Shown: in pieces, positions 1 to 8,250 of the stretch
How the letters are laid out: every line of letters begins with the position of its first letter
How positions within the stretch are numbered: the first letter of the stretch is position 1
Origin: a virus
Direction: 5' to 3' (one strand)
DNA length: 64,000 nt
Virus record (IMG/VR): IMGVR_UViG_3300028284_000004
Span: 1 to 64,000 of that record
The notes under the pieces: generated by a model
Database searches by the model: none
What the model was told of the DNA's origin: nothing
Seen by the model: the letters and a program-made list of their open reading frames with translations, nothing else
Made by a program: the position numbers and the translations under genes

Positions 1-1
1 T

Positions 2-1102
2 AAGGAATCAGAGAAATGGTGTCGCGATAAATCAATCTATGCAGCAATCATGGAGTCTATTCAAATCATTGATGGTTCACATAAAGAGTTAAGAGATGAT
101 GCTATTCCTGAGATTCTTTCTGAAGCCCTTGGTGTAAACTTTGATCAAGCAATTGGTCATGACTATATTGATGATTCCGAAAAGCGTTTTGACTTCTATA
201 ATCTCAAAGAAGATCGTATTCCCTTTGACCTTGAATACTTTAACAAGATTACTAAAGGTGGTCTACCTAACAAGACTCTGAACATCTGTCTTGCTGGTAC
301 TGGTGTTGGTAAGTCATTGTTTATGTGTCATATGGCTGCTGCAACTCTTCAACAGAACAAGAATGTTTTATACATTACTATGGAAATGGCAGAAGAGAAG
401 ATCGCAGAACGTATCGATGCTAATCTAATGGATATACCAATCCAACAATTAGAAACATTACCTAAGAATGTGTTTGAAGGTAAGATTGCTAAGATCGCCA
501 AAAGCGGTGTTGGCAAATTGATTGTAAAAGAATATCCTACTGGTGCTGCCAATAGTGCTCACTTTAGAGCTCTATTGAATGAACTAAAGCTAAAGAAGAA
601 CTTTGAACCTGATATGATCTTTATTGATTATCTAAATATCTGTTCGTCTTCTCGTATGAAAGCGATGGGTGGTTCTATCAATTCATATACATATATTAAA
701 GCAATTGCTGAAGAATTGCGTGGTTTAGCTGTAGAGTTTAATGTTCCTATTATGTCTGCAACTCAAACTACTCGTGGTGGTTATGATAATAGTGACGTCT
801 CTCTAACTGATACTTCAGAATCATTTGGTCTACCAGCTACGGCTGACTTAATGTTCGCTCTTATTTCTACTGAAGAAATGGAAGAACTAGGTCAAGTCAT
901 GGTCAAGCAGTTAAAGAATCGATATAATGATGTAGGTCATTTAAAACGATTTGTCCTTGGTATCGATAGATCTCGTATGAAATTGTATGATGTTGAAGAA
1001 TCAGCTCAACAAAATATAATGAATGACTCATCACCAGATACTGGCCCTATTGCCACATGGGGCGACAACGAAAGAAAAGACTTCTCAGACTTTAAAATTT
1101 AA
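2..1102 (+). CDS. 41: Replicative DNA helicase, T4 gp41 / DnaB family (5' truncated by window edge)
   Basis: Hexameric 5'-3' helicase that unwinds the phage replication fork and partners with primase. The reading frame is open from base 2, so the N-terminal part lies outside the window; T4 gp41 is about 475 residues and roughly 366 are present. Walker A (GTGVGKS) lies at about 290-320 bp and the Walker B-like MIFIDYLN at about 610-640 bp, followed by a RecA-core segment with SATQTTRGG. The C-terminus is acidic. Counting from the first internal ATG (position 50) would cut off conserved residues just upstream, so that ATG is not the true start. The family call is secure; the start is unknown. 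Confidence 0.93.
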   Translation, partial: KESEKWCRDKSIYAAIMESIQIIDGSHKELRDDAIPEILSEALGVNFDQAIGHDYIDDSEKRFDFYNLKEDRIPFDLEYFNKITKGGLPNKTLNICLAGTGVGKSLFMCHMAAATLQQNKNVLYITMEMAEEKIAERIDANLMDIPIQQLETLPKNVFEGKIAKIAKSGVGKLIVKEYPTGAANSAHFRALLNELKLKKNFEPDMIFIDYLNICSSSRMKAMGGSINSYTYIKAIAEELRGLAVEFNVPIMSATQTTRGGYDNSDVSLTDTSESFGLPATADLMFALISTEEMEELGQVMVKQLKNRYNDVGHLKRFVLGIDRSRMKLYDVEESAQQNIMNDSSPDTGPIATWGDNERKDFSDFKI

Positions 1103-1114
1103 AAGGAAAATATT

Positions 1115-1276
1115 ATGAAAAATTGGCTTATTGAAAGATTTAACGAAAGATCAACGTATGATGGACTCGTGTTCATGGGTATTTGTGCATCAATCATTCT
1201 CTTTGGAGATTTCGCACAACTGCTTGCATGGGCGGGTCTTGGCATTGGTATTACATCTGTTGTAAGGAAAGACTAA
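1115..1276 (+). CDS. Small two-helix membrane protein (53 aa)
   Basis: Short ORF between the helicase and thyX, preceded by AAGGAAAATATT as ribosome-binding site. The protein starts MKNWLIERFNERSTYDG and then has two hydrophobic stretches (FMGICASIILFGDF and LLAWAGLGIGITSVV) before a charged end, so it is probably an inner-membrane protein. It stops two bases before the thyX start, which suggests translational coupling. Function unknown; the short length and double hairpin would also suit a holin-like or membrane-association role, but nothing proves it. Confidence 0.7.
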   Translation: MKNWLIERFNERSTYDGLVFMGICASIILFGDFAQLLAWAGLGIGITSVVRKD

Positions 1277-1278
1277 AC

Positions 1279-1950
1279 ATGAAAGTAAATCTTATCTCAT
1301 ATTCACAATTGCCGCCAGGTGAAGAATCTCCAATTAAAGATAATGATCTATTGCAGATGGTGGCTTATTGTGCTCGGGTATCGAATCCATCTAATCAGAA
1401 TAACCCCGAGACAGCAGAGAAACTTGTCAATTACTTGATCAAGCATAAGCATTGGTCACCGCTGGAAATGGTATCAGTTTGCCTAGAGATTGAAACTACT
1501 CGTGATATTGCTCGGCAGATCCTTCGTCATAGATCATTCTCTTTCCAAGAGTTTAGCCAACGGTATGCAGATCCTACTGATGACCTATCATTTGAGATTC
1601 GTGAAGCTCGTATGCAGGATACAAAGAATCGTCAGAACTCTATTGATCTGTCAGACCAAGATGAATCGATTAGATATATCTGGGAATCATACCAAGAGGT
1701 TATTATTGAACGAGCTAAGCAAGCGTACAAGTGGGCAATCGATGCTGGTATCGCAAAAGAACAAGCTCGAGCAGTATTACCTGAAGGGTTAACCAAGTCT
1801 CGTATGTACGTTAACGGTACTCTTAGATCGTGGGTTCATTACTGTGAACTGCGGATGGCCAATGGTACCCAAAAGGAACATATGGAGATTGCAAAGGTTT
1901 GTGCTGATGTAATCTATAAAGTATTTCCATTGGATGCAGTTGCCCCATAG
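1279..1950 (+). CDS. thyX: Flavin-dependent thymidylate synthase ThyX
   Basis: Makes dTMP from dUMP using methylene-tetrahydrofolate and NAD(P)H with FAD. The ThyX signature RHR-x7-S is present as RHRSFSFQEFS, followed by QRYADP; the C-terminal part has the typical LPEGLTKSRMYVNGTLRSW segment (dUMP site). Length 223 aa fits the family. The frame is open further upstream, but the ATG at 1279, 2 bp after the preceding stop and behind AAGGAAAGA, gives the standard N-terminus. Works with the SHMT at 27.5 kb, which supplies methylene-THF, and with NrdAB. T4 itself uses an unrelated Td enzyme. Confidence 0.95.
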   Translation: MKVNLISYSQLPPGEESPIKDNDLLQMVAYCARVSNPSNQNNPETAEKLVNYLIKHKHWSPLEMVSVCLEIETTRDIARQILRHRSFSFQEFSQRYADPTDDLSFEIREARMQDTKNRQNSIDLSDQDESIRYIWESYQEVIIERAKQAYKWAIDAGIAKEQARAVLPEGLTKSRMYVNGTLRSWVHYCELRMANGTQKEHMEIAKVCADVIYKVFPLDAVAP

Positions 1951-2017
1951 CCGCGAGATGTGGGGCTGGCAATGGGTGAAGTCTATAAGGATTGGAAGTA
2001 TCTGGTCGAAGATCCCG

Positions 2018-2053
2018 CTTATAACCAAAATGTGTGATATTTATGTCACATAT
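2018..2053 (+). repeat. Palindrome module, copy 1 (operator candidate)
   Basis: CTTATAACCAAAA followed by the near-perfect palindrome TGTGATATTTATGTCACA (2033-2050, one mismatch). Two other copies lie at 36453 and 37445. The palindrome centre is about 80 bp upstream of the expected start of the promoter at 2086-2115. Half-sites TGTGA/TCACA resemble CRP-family sites, but the spacer is 8 rather than 6. Confidence 0.75.
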
Positions 2054-2085
2054 AACAAAATAGTTTATAAAAAGCGCATTTTTTA

Positions 2086-2115
2086 GTGTACAAACGTTCT
2101 TTATTGAGGTATAAT
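2086..2115 (+). promoter_or_regulatory. Early-type promoter (GTGTAC - 18 - TATAAT)
   Basis: GTGTAC at 2086-2091 and TATAAT at 2110-2115, 18 bp apart. Same architecture as fourteen other sites here and close to the T4 early promoter consensus (GTTTAC/TATAAT). Drives the small-gene cluster starting at 2146. Confidence 0.85.
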
Positions 2116-2145
2116 GGTACCATAAATTGATAAGGAAGATATATT

Positions 2146-2487
2146 ATGAATGACTTGATGACTCACTGCGAAGCTCTTATTGATGCCATGGCTGATGACT
2201 ATGGTAAACAAGGTTTTACCCATGTTAACCGAATCTATTCTCTTTCTGAGGGTAGAAACTATATTAAAATTATTATGGCAGATGAATCCACTCCAGACCG
2301 CGCGTCTGTTGCTGGCTTCATTGTTAAAAAATCCCCTAAAAAAGCTATCGACAACAAAACAGGCGAACCTTTCTATGTTGGTGATATGTTGATGGCAGCT
2401 AGTTGGAAAGCACCTGCTACCAACTTTGCTCGTGGTAATGTGTTTAATTTTGATCCCCGCAACGTCCGTTGGACAGGAGTATTATAA
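2146..2487 (+). CDS. Conserved phage protein of unknown function (113 aa), early
   Basis: First gene of a run of short early ORFs, 31 bp after its -10 box and behind AAGGAAGA. Soluble, alpha/beta composition, no catalytic motif seen. The central segment (GRNYIKIIMAD, later GFIVKK) looks like beta strands and the end has GNVFNFDPRNVRWTGV. The close ends of this ORF and of the next one (both finish with a ...RWTG motif) are curious and may reflect a shared C-terminal tag or old duplication. Function not recognised. Confidence 0.8.
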   Translation: MNDLMTHCEALIDAMADDYGKQGFTHVNRIYSLSEGRNYIKIIMADESTPDRASVAGFIVKKSPKKAIDNKTGEPFYVGDMLMAASWKAPATNFARGNVFNFDPRNVRWTGVL

Positions 2488-2488
2488 T

Positions 2489-2761
2489 ATGATGTATGTA
2501 TGGCATGAATGGAGATCTCATCGCGCTCACTTGAAGAGTATTAAAGATGAGCGTAAAGCCGCGAATAAGCGTATCTGGAATAATCTGAATGAAGATCTGA
2601 GATTGGCACGGAAGAATAAAGACTGGCAGAAGGCTAACATGTTGAAGGTTGAGATTTCTAATTACAGATACCAGAAGAAGGGTCAATGGGGTGCAATCTC
2701 ACCATTCGATGCTCGACATGGGTTTGATAAGTGGGATGATAACCGTTGGACAGGATTATAA
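2489..2761 (+). CDS. Hypothetical basic early protein (90 aa)
   Basis: ATG at 2489 behind CAGGAGTATTATA; an upstream in-frame ATG at 2426 lies inside the preceding gene without a good binding site. Helical and basic (HRAHLKSIKDERKAANKR), so nucleic-acid or protein binding is possible. The end ...KWDDNRWTGL echoes ...NVRWTGVL of the previous gene, and the DNA CCGTTGGACAGGA recurs at both gene ends (about 2465 and 2744). Function unknown. Confidence 0.75.
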   Translation: MMYVWHEWRSHRAHLKSIKDERKAANKRIWNNLNEDLRLARKNKDWQKANMLKVEISNYRYQKKGQWGAISPFDARHGFDKWDDNRWTGL

Positions 2762-2762
2762 T

Positions 2763-2963
2763 ATGAGATTTAATAAATTTGACGCTAATATGGCTTTACT
2801 TGCAAAGCAATCAGTCCGAGACGGAGAGCAACGATACACGGAAGAGCAAATTCGTTCCATGGTTGGTGCTCCATCAATCGAGGAGTCCCAACATTGTATT
2901 TGTGGTGAGCCATTAAATAGTTCTCATATGGCATGTTATGAACACATGTCTTCGGGATATTAA
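2763..2963 (+). CDS. Small protein with Cys/His cluster (66 aa)
   Basis: Starts 1 bp after the previous stop; the ribosome-binding signal (ACAGGATT) lies in the upstream gene. The C-terminal half contains CICGEPLNSSHMACYEH, a Cys/His pattern that could bind one zinc ion. Otherwise helical and charged. No family recognised. Likely co-translated with its neighbours in the 2.1-3.7 kb early cluster. Confidence 0.7.
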   Translation: MRFNKFDANMALLAKQSVRDGEQRYTEEQIRSMVGAPSIEESQHCICGEPLNSSHMACYEHMSSGY

Positions 2964-2964
2964 T

Positions 2965-3177
2965 ATGGGACTAAGAGCTTTCAAAGAAATCACAAAGTGG
3001 GACGATGCCACTCCTAACCATACATACATCCTAAACCAGCAAGACCAATTGGTCGGATATAAGATATCTGGTGGAACGTACGTAGAATTTAAAAAGCCAA
3101 TGAAGCAGTTCTCAAAGGCTCGTCGTAAATTTATAGAACTGAAACCCGTTGAAAAGTATATTGGAGCTACACTATGA
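2965..3177 (+). CDS. Hypothetical early protein (70 aa)
   Basis: ATG at 2965 directly follows the stop of the previous ORF (TAATATG). Short, basic C-terminal half (KKPMKQFSKARRKFIELKPVEK) and a beta-rich middle (HTYILNQQDQLVGYKISGGTYVEF). It overlaps the next gene by ATGA, indicating coupled translation. Function unknown. Confidence 0.7.
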   Translation: MGLRAFKEITKWDDATPNHTYILNQQDQLVGYKISGGTYVEFKKPMKQFSKARRKFIELKPVEKYIGATL

Positions 3178-3509
3178 AAAACCGTACTGATAACTATCTT
3201 GGAACATATGATTACGCCGATGCAGGCGGAATGCTAGAGCTTGAAAAGATTCGTGATTCCATTAAAGCCGTAAACAAAATTGCAGCGCAGAAAGATAAAT
3301 GGGCACTTGCAAGAGCCAAGCATAATCCGGATAACGCTGATTACATTGCGACGTTCAGAAAGAGTCCTCGATACTATATTAAACTGCAGGGACGTGGTCC
3401 TCGTACAGTAAATGCTATTGAGGCAGGACGAAAGCCTAGGGCATTCGACCAATCACTTCCATTACAGTATGCGGAACGTGTTGATGCATACGTGTACGAG
3501 CGCCGATAA
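3174..3509 (+). CDS. Conserved basic phage protein (111 aa)
   Basis: Overlaps the preceding gene at ATGA. An N-terminal helical part is followed by a basic segment (YYIKLQGRGPRTVNAIEAG) and PRAFDQSLPLQYAERVDAYVY. I recall similar proteins with the LQGRGPR segment in other marine T4-like phages, without known function. The basic loop suggests RNA or DNA contact; this is inference only. Confidence 0.78.
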   Translation: MKNRTDNYLGTYDYADAGGMLELEKIRDSIKAVNKIAAQKDKWALARAKHNPDNADYIATFRKSPRYYIKLQGRGPRTVNAIEAGRKPRAFDQSLPLQYAERVDAYVYERR

Positions 3510-3697
3510 TGATCAACGATTATTATGGATATATTGTTATTGTCATATGTGCTATAGGATACGGCTGGAGTCAATATCACTCCGGTGTAAAATTTGGTGC
3601 TGAAAAGCTGCTAGAGATTCTAGAGCGGGAGAATATCATTTACATTGATCCAGAAACAGAAAAAGTAACTCCTTATTGTGGCGATTCTAAGGATTAA
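3509..3697 (+). CDS. Small membrane-anchored protein (62 aa)
   Basis: Starts on the last base of the preceding stop (TAATG). One N-terminal transmembrane helix (GYIVIVICAIGYGW) followed by a short charged soluble tail (KLLEILERENIIYIDPETEK). Last gene of the small early cluster before the late promoter at 3703. Function unknown. Confidence 0.72.
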   Translation: MINDYYGYIVIVICAIGYGWSQYHSGVKFGAEKLLEILERENIIYIDPETEKVTPYCGDSKD

Positions 3698-3702
3698 AAC
3701 TC

Positions 3703-3710
3703 TATAAATA
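3703..3710 (+). promoter_or_regulatory. Late promoter box TATAAATA
   Basis: Perfect T4-type late -10 octamer (TATAAATA) 25 bp upstream of the ATG at 3735, at the switch from early small genes to the capsid-targeted protein block. Confidence 0.8.
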
Positions 3711-3734
3711 GTATCATACGGGAGAAAATCTAAT

Positions 3735-5111
3735 ATGCTACGGTTCAATAATTTTAATAAGGTAGGTTTAACAGAAGAATTAGTTAAACTTACTCCTGCG
3801 CAATTGATTAAGCCTAATGGTAAAACCGGTGAAGCTAGAATTGATATTCTAAAGAGATTGATTCAGAGTGGTGAACCATTAGAACTTGCTAAAGGCGGAA
3901 CGTTCGTAGTTGTAGATAAAGAATCTGCTCTCGACCAAATTAAAAGCTGGAATGAAAAAACTCCTATTGCCCTTAAGGGTGATGGAGATAAATTCATTAC
4001 ATCAAATGATCTCGGTAAATCCAAGGTCTTCGGTGGTGCAATGGGTGGTGCCGGCGGCGGAACACTTAATACTAAAGTTACCGAATCTCACCAGTGTGTA
4101 TTACTACAAGCCATGTTAGATCATGGTATGCAGGCACAAGAATATTTTACTCCTGATATTTTAAAGAATGCTTATAAGCAAGTAGATGTAGATGCTACTC
4201 TTGAAGAAGTATTAAGTGTAGATGATCATTGGTTTACCTCGTCGTACCTATCGGCTGAACTAATCATTAAAAAAGGTTATGTGAATAAGAGTATGGTATT
4301 CCATCGTGGTTCTAAAACTATGATTGGTATCTACCTTGCTAAGAACCAAGCATTTAAGAATTCAGGCCTTTCAAAGTTCAGTGATGATAAGTGGAATCCA
4401 GGTGATATCTGGGCAGTCGATAAATCATTTAAGCTTTCTGATCTGAATGCTGAATCAATTAGATCGTTAAACAAGTCAATCCTTAAATTATTTACTGAAC
4501 GAAAGCTTGTTGGTATATCATTAAAGCTTGTAAAGAAAACCGCTAAGTCAGCCGAATATAACGTTGAAACACCCCCAGATACAGATGATCATAAGCTCGT
4601 AAAGGTCTTACTCCAAGGAGAAACCCGTGGCAATTTCTGGTCTTCGAAGGGTGGTACTATTGTCTATGATGATGGTAAACTAGGAATTAAAGATAACTCA
4701 TATCAAGGTACAAACAAGGTAGAAATTCAAGGTAAGACTGCACGTGGGGGTGGAGCATCTTGGGGTGTTATCGTAGATTCTTCAAGTCAAGTGTTTAGAA
4801 AGAAAATCCCAGAGCATAAAGCAATTAAAGATATGTCTAATAAGATTGCTAAGAAAAAGGACAAACGTGCTATCGCTGAAATGTGGAAGATGTATAATCA
4901 CTTCTATAAGGATATTTCAGAACAAGAATTTGAGGCTAACCTTGCAACTAAAGATGCTGGATGGGTATCTGCTAAGCTTGGAGCATTATATCTTTGCTAT
5001 GCTATAGATAAAAACACTGGCCCTAAAGCAAATCGCTTTATCACCAAACTAATTAATTACGCTGGATCAAAATCAGAAGATTCTAGTACATATGTAAAGG
5101 TATACGAATAA
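3735..5111 (+). CDS. Large protein of unknown function, probable virion/internal protein (458 aa)
   Basis: First gene behind the late box at 3703. The N-terminus MLRFNNFNKVGLTE is an imperfect version of the Met-x-x-Phe...L-x-E leader seen on its neighbours. A Gly-rich loop (GGAMGGAGGGT, about residues 101-111), then HQCVLLQAMLDHG, a KWNPGDIW motif near residue 220 and RKLVGISLKLVKK near 260 are the most conserved-looking parts. A second Gly-rich stretch (ARGGGASWGV) lies near 345. I do not recognise an enzyme family with confidence. Late timing and position argue for a packaged protein. It ends 1 bp into the next gene. Confidence 0.85.
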   Translation: MLRFNNFNKVGLTEELVKLTPAQLIKPNGKTGEARIDILKRLIQSGEPLELAKGGTFVVVDKESALDQIKSWNEKTPIALKGDGDKFITSNDLGKSKVFGGAMGGAGGGTLNTKVTESHQCVLLQAMLDHGMQAQEYFTPDILKNAYKQVDVDATLEEVLSVDDHWFTSSYLSAELIIKKGYVNKSMVFHRGSKTMIGIYLAKNQAFKNSGLSKFSDDKWNPGDIWAVDKSFKLSDLNAESIRSLNKSILKLFTERKLVGISLKLVKKTAKSAEYNVETPPDTDDHKLVKVLLQGETRGNFWSSKGGTIVYDDGKLGIKDNSYQGTNKVEIQGKTARGGGASWGVIVDSSSQVFRKKIPEHKAIKDMSNKIAKKKDKRAIAEMWKMYNHFYKDISEQEFEANLATKDAGWVSAKLGALYLCYAIDKNTGPKANRFITKLINYAGSKSEDSSTYVKVYE

Positions 5112-6355
5112 TGCTTAAATTCAAACAACATTTATCAGAGGCTGCAGCAAAGAATACGCACATGACTCACATCGAGGATTTGGTATTGGATGGTGGAGTC
5201 AAAGGTGCACGTCAAGCAATCAATGCATTACGATCATTACGTGATATGTTGGCTGGATCTTCTAAAGGTAAAGTTGATGTTACCGTAAAATGGGACGGTG
5301 CACCTGCAGTATTTGCTGGTATCGATCCTCGCGATGGAGAATTCTTTGTTTCTAAAAAAGGAGTATTCAACGCAGAGCCTAAAGTATATAAGAGCCATGC
5401 TGATATCGATGCCGATACTTCTGGCGATCTATCTAAAAAACTTAAGATGGCTTATGATAACCTAAAAGGTCTTGGTATTACTGGTGTAATTCAAGGTGAT
5501 TTTATGTTTGATAAAGCAGACCTAAAATCAGAAAAGATTGGTGATACAACATATACTACATTCCATCCGAATACAATCGTATATGCCGTACCTAAAGGTT
5601 CACCTATCGAAAAAGAAATCTCTGCTGCAAACATTGGTATTGTATGGCATACGATTTATTCTGGCGGTAGTTTTGAAACAATGAAAGCTGAGTTCGGTAG
5701 AGAGATTACTCCTAAGCTTAAATCAAGTAAGAATGTTTGGATGGTTGATGCAACATTACCTGATCTATCTGGTACTGCTACAATGACCGCTGCCGAAACC
5801 GCTGAAGTAACAAAGAGATTATCTGAAGCAGGTAAGATCTTTAATAAGATTGCTGGATCTACCCTCAAAGAGATTGAATCAAATAAAGAACTTAACCTAG
5901 TAATTAATACATATAATAATACTAAGGTAAGAGCCAACGAACGTATTACTGATACTACTAAACACGTAAAAGGTCTTATTGACTTTGTAAATGAAAGATA
6001 TGCTAAACAAGCTGATAAGTTAAAGTCAGACGCTGGTAAACAAAAGAAATTTGAGCAACGTGATGTATTATTGAAGTTCTTTTCAAAAGAAAATCAAAAA
6101 AACTTAAAAAATGTGTTCGATTTGCAAAATTTTATTGTAGATGCGAAGTTAATTATTATAAATAAACTAAACAGTCTTAATACGATCGGTACGTTCGTTA
6201 AGACTACATCCGGATTTAAAGTAACCAACCCTGAGGGTTTTGTTGCTATAGATCGTATGGAAGGTGGTGCTGTTAAGTTAGTTGATAGATTAGAGTTTTC
6301 TACAAACAACTTCAGTAAAGATATTATTAAAGGTTGGGACAGCCCAAGTCGCTAA
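5111..6355 (+). CDS. Ligase-like nucleotidyltransferase with capsid-targeting N-terminus (DUF6267-like, 414 aa)
   Basis: N-terminus MLKFKQHLSE/AAAK matches the T4 internal-protein targeting leader (IPIII: MKTYQEFIAE) with an L-x-E cleavage site for the prohead protease. The body shows covalent nucleotidyltransferase motifs in order: K60-WDG (motif I, K-x-D-G), FFVSKKG, IQGDFMF (about 135), EGFVAI (about 377, motif IV) and VKLVD (motif V). This resembles the DNA/RNA ligase fold; I recall the family as DUF6267, of unknown role. The substrate cannot be inferred. A long helical insert (about 225-340) separates the core motifs. Late expression and the leader suggest packaging into the head. Confidence 0.85.
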   Translation: MLKFKQHLSEAAAKNTHMTHIEDLVLDGGVKGARQAINALRSLRDMLAGSSKGKVDVTVKWDGAPAVFAGIDPRDGEFFVSKKGVFNAEPKVYKSHADIDADTSGDLSKKLKMAYDNLKGLGITGVIQGDFMFDKADLKSEKIGDTTYTTFHPNTIVYAVPKGSPIEKEISAANIGIVWHTIYSGGSFETMKAEFGREITPKLKSSKNVWMVDATLPDLSGTATMTAAETAEVTKRLSEAGKIFNKIAGSTLKEIESNKELNLVINTYNNTKVRANERITDTTKHVKGLIDFVNERYAKQADKLKSDAGKQKKFEQRDVLLKFFSKENQKNLKNVFDLQNFIVDAKLIIINKLNSLNTIGTFVKTTSGFKVTNPEGFVAIDRMEGGAVKLVDRLEFSTNNFSKDIIKGWDSPSR

Positions 6356-6385
6356 CCTTTACATGGGAACCAAGGATAAACCATA

Positions 6386-6856
6386 ATGTATTCATTTAAA
6401 GATTTTATTATCGCTAATCCAGGCCAAGAAGAAGATGAGCTTCTTGCCTACATTAGACAAAAGCGTAAGCGCAACGATGACATTGGCACGACCGTCGAAC
6501 AATTCGAAGAGATGGTAGATACAGACGAAGCTCTGACTACTGCTCAACGGATGAAGATGAAAGCCACTTTCCGTAAAAACAAAGCAAAGATTGCTCTTGG
6601 CAAAAAGAAAGCTGCTAAGAAACTTGCCTCTCCTGAAAAATTAAAGGCTCGTGCAGAAAAGCAAGCTAGAGAAATTCTTATTAAGAAAATCCTTAAGGAT
6701 AAAAGTAAGAGTGACTTAGGCTTTGCTGGTCGTACAGATCTTGAAAAGAAATTATCAAAGAAAAAAGGCGCAATCAAAAAGATCGCCAAGAAGCTCTTAC
6801 CCAAAGTTAAAGCTGCTGATAGAGAGAAGCTTAAAGGTAAGGGAGGAGCTGAGTAA
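6386..6856 (+). CDS. Highly basic protein, internal/packaged candidate (156 aa)
   Basis: Starts MYSFKDFIIANPGQEEDE, again similar to a capsid-targeting leader but without a clear L-x-E site. From residue about 60 on it is extremely Lys/Ala-rich (KKKAAKKLA, KKILKDKSK, KKLSKKKGAIKKIAKKLLPK), like a DNA-condensing or histone-like tail. T4 packages small basic internal proteins, so a role in DNA packaging or injection fits; this is inference. ATG behind AAGGATAAACCATA. Overlaps the next gene at TAATG. Confidence 0.82.
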   Translation: MYSFKDFIIANPGQEEDELLAYIRQKRKRNDDIGTTVEQFEEMVDTDEALTTAQRMKMKATFRKNKAKIALGKKKAAKKLASPEKLKARAEKQAREILIKKILKDKSKSDLGFAGRTDLEKKLSKKKGAIKKIAKKLLPKVKAADREKLKGKGGAE

Positions 6857-8250
6857 TGGGTTTTAAATCATTTGGTGAGTACCTCACAGAAGAAACCAAA
6901 GAAGTCACATTTGGTTGGGGAAGATATAATCCTCCAACGAGTGGTCACGAGAAGCTATTTGACACAATCAAAAAGGTAGCTCGTGGTGGTCAATTCAGAA
7001 TCTATGCATCAAAATCAAATGATCCTAAAAAGAATCCCCTGAATTTCAAAACTAAAATCAAATTCTTACGTAAAATGTTTCCTAAATATGCACGTAATAT
7101 TATGGGTGATAACGATATTCGTACCATCTTTGATATTGTCGTAAAGCTATATGACCAAGGATTCACTAAGGCAACTCTGGTTGCTGGATCAGACAGAGTA
7201 ACAGAATTTGAAACTCTCTTAAATAAGTATAACAATGTAGAAGGTCGTCATGGTTTTTATAACTTTGAAGGCGGAATTAGAGTAGTGAGTGCTGGGGATC
7301 GCGATCCGGATTCGGATGATGTCTCTGGTATGTCAGCATCTAAGCTCCGCGCTGCGGCTTATGCTAATGATCTTGAATCGTTTTCGAAAGGTATGCCAAA
7401 AGGCTTTACCGGAACACAAGATCTATTCAATGCAATTCGTACAGGTATGGGATTAAAAGAATCCTATAACCATCGTAAACATATCCAACTAGCTCCTGCC
7501 TCAAAAGAAAGAGAAGCCTATATTGAAGGCAAACTCTTCATAGAATCCGATATTGTAAAAATTAAAGAATCTGGTGACACGGGTGAAGTAATCATGTGTG
7601 GTACCAATCACGTTCTTGTTGAATTCGCTGATGGAACCTTAAAGAAATATTGGTTAGATGCAGTCGAGAAAGTTAATGAATATCTTGAAGAAGATTGCGG
7701 TGCTGGTGAAGAAGGTACTAACAAGCTAGTAAATAAATATAAAAAAGAAACCCCTGGAGAGCAGGCAACTACTCTGAGAATGAGTTTTAGAGATGTAGTT
7801 GAAGCAGATGATGTAAAGAAAAGCCTAATGGCTAAATCTGATAAATCAGGTATTTCTTATTCAATCCTTAAGCAAGTATTCGATCGAGGATACGGCGCTT
7901 GGAAAACTGGGCATCGTCCAGGAACAAATCCTACACAATGGGCACATGCACGTGTCAATTCCTTTATGTCCGGTGGAAAGACACGAACCACAGCAGATGC
8001 TGACCTATGGGCTAAACATAAAGGTAAATCTGAATCTGTCCAAGAAAAGAAAAGCGAAACTTGGGAAGACGGATTTAAACGTCGTGTTGTAAAAGTTACT
8101 GATGCTGAGCAATTAGATAACGGCAATAAGTGGAGAATCAAAGGTAAAGAACGTGATGAAGTCACGATCAAATACTATAAAGATAAACCAGACTTTGAAG
8201 AATTTACCAAGCAAATGAAGAGAGTTGCAGGGCATGAATTCGGTGGATAA
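6856..8250 (+). CDS. Nucleotidylyltransferase-like protein with DUF5824-like domain and capsid-targeting N-terminus (464 aa)
   Basis: Leader MGFKSFGEYLTE/E. Residues about 15-200 form a cytidylyl/adenylyltransferase Rossmann domain: GRYNPPTSGHEKLF (HxGH-type motif, here TSGH at 28-31) and GMSASKLRAAA near 160 (ISxTxxR-type motif). NMN adenylyltransferase and related enzymes share these. Further on, DKSGISYSILKQVFDRGY...HRPGTNP looks like the DUF5824 module common in phage structural proteins. The first His of HxGH is Thr, so activity is uncertain. Overlaps the next gene by 17 bp. A packaged NAD- or cofactor-modifying enzyme is possible. Confidence 0.82.
   Translation: MGFKSFGEYLTEETKEVTFGWGRYNPPTSGHEKLFDTIKKVARGGQFRIYASKSNDPKKNPLNFKTKIKFLRKMFPKYARNIMGDNDIRTIFDIVVKLYDQGFTKATLVAGSDRVTEFETLLNKYNNVEGRHGFYNFEGGIRVVSAGDRDPDSDDVSGMSASKLRAAAYANDLESFSKGMPKGFTGTQDLFNAIRTGMGLKESYNHRKHIQLAPASKEREAYIEGKLFIESDIVKIKESGDTGEVIMCGTNHVLVEFADGTLKKYWLDAVEKVNEYLEEDCGAGEEGTNKLVNKYKKETPGEQATTLRMSFRDVVEADDVKKSLMAKSDKSGISYSILKQVFDRGYGAWKTGHRPGTNPTQWAHARVNSFMSGGKTRTTADADLWAKHKGKSESVQEKKSETWEDGFKRRVVKVTDAEQLDNGNKWRIKGKERDEVTIKYYKDKPDFEEFTKQMKRVAGHEFGG

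Noticed and set aside
1972-2037. Micro-ORF of 21 codons after thyX (MGEVYKDWKYLVEDPAYNQN) and a hairpin at 1942-1966 (GCCCCA/TGGGGC)
   Set aside because: No ribosome-binding site and no conservation evidence; the hairpin lacks a T run, so it is not a convincing terminator.
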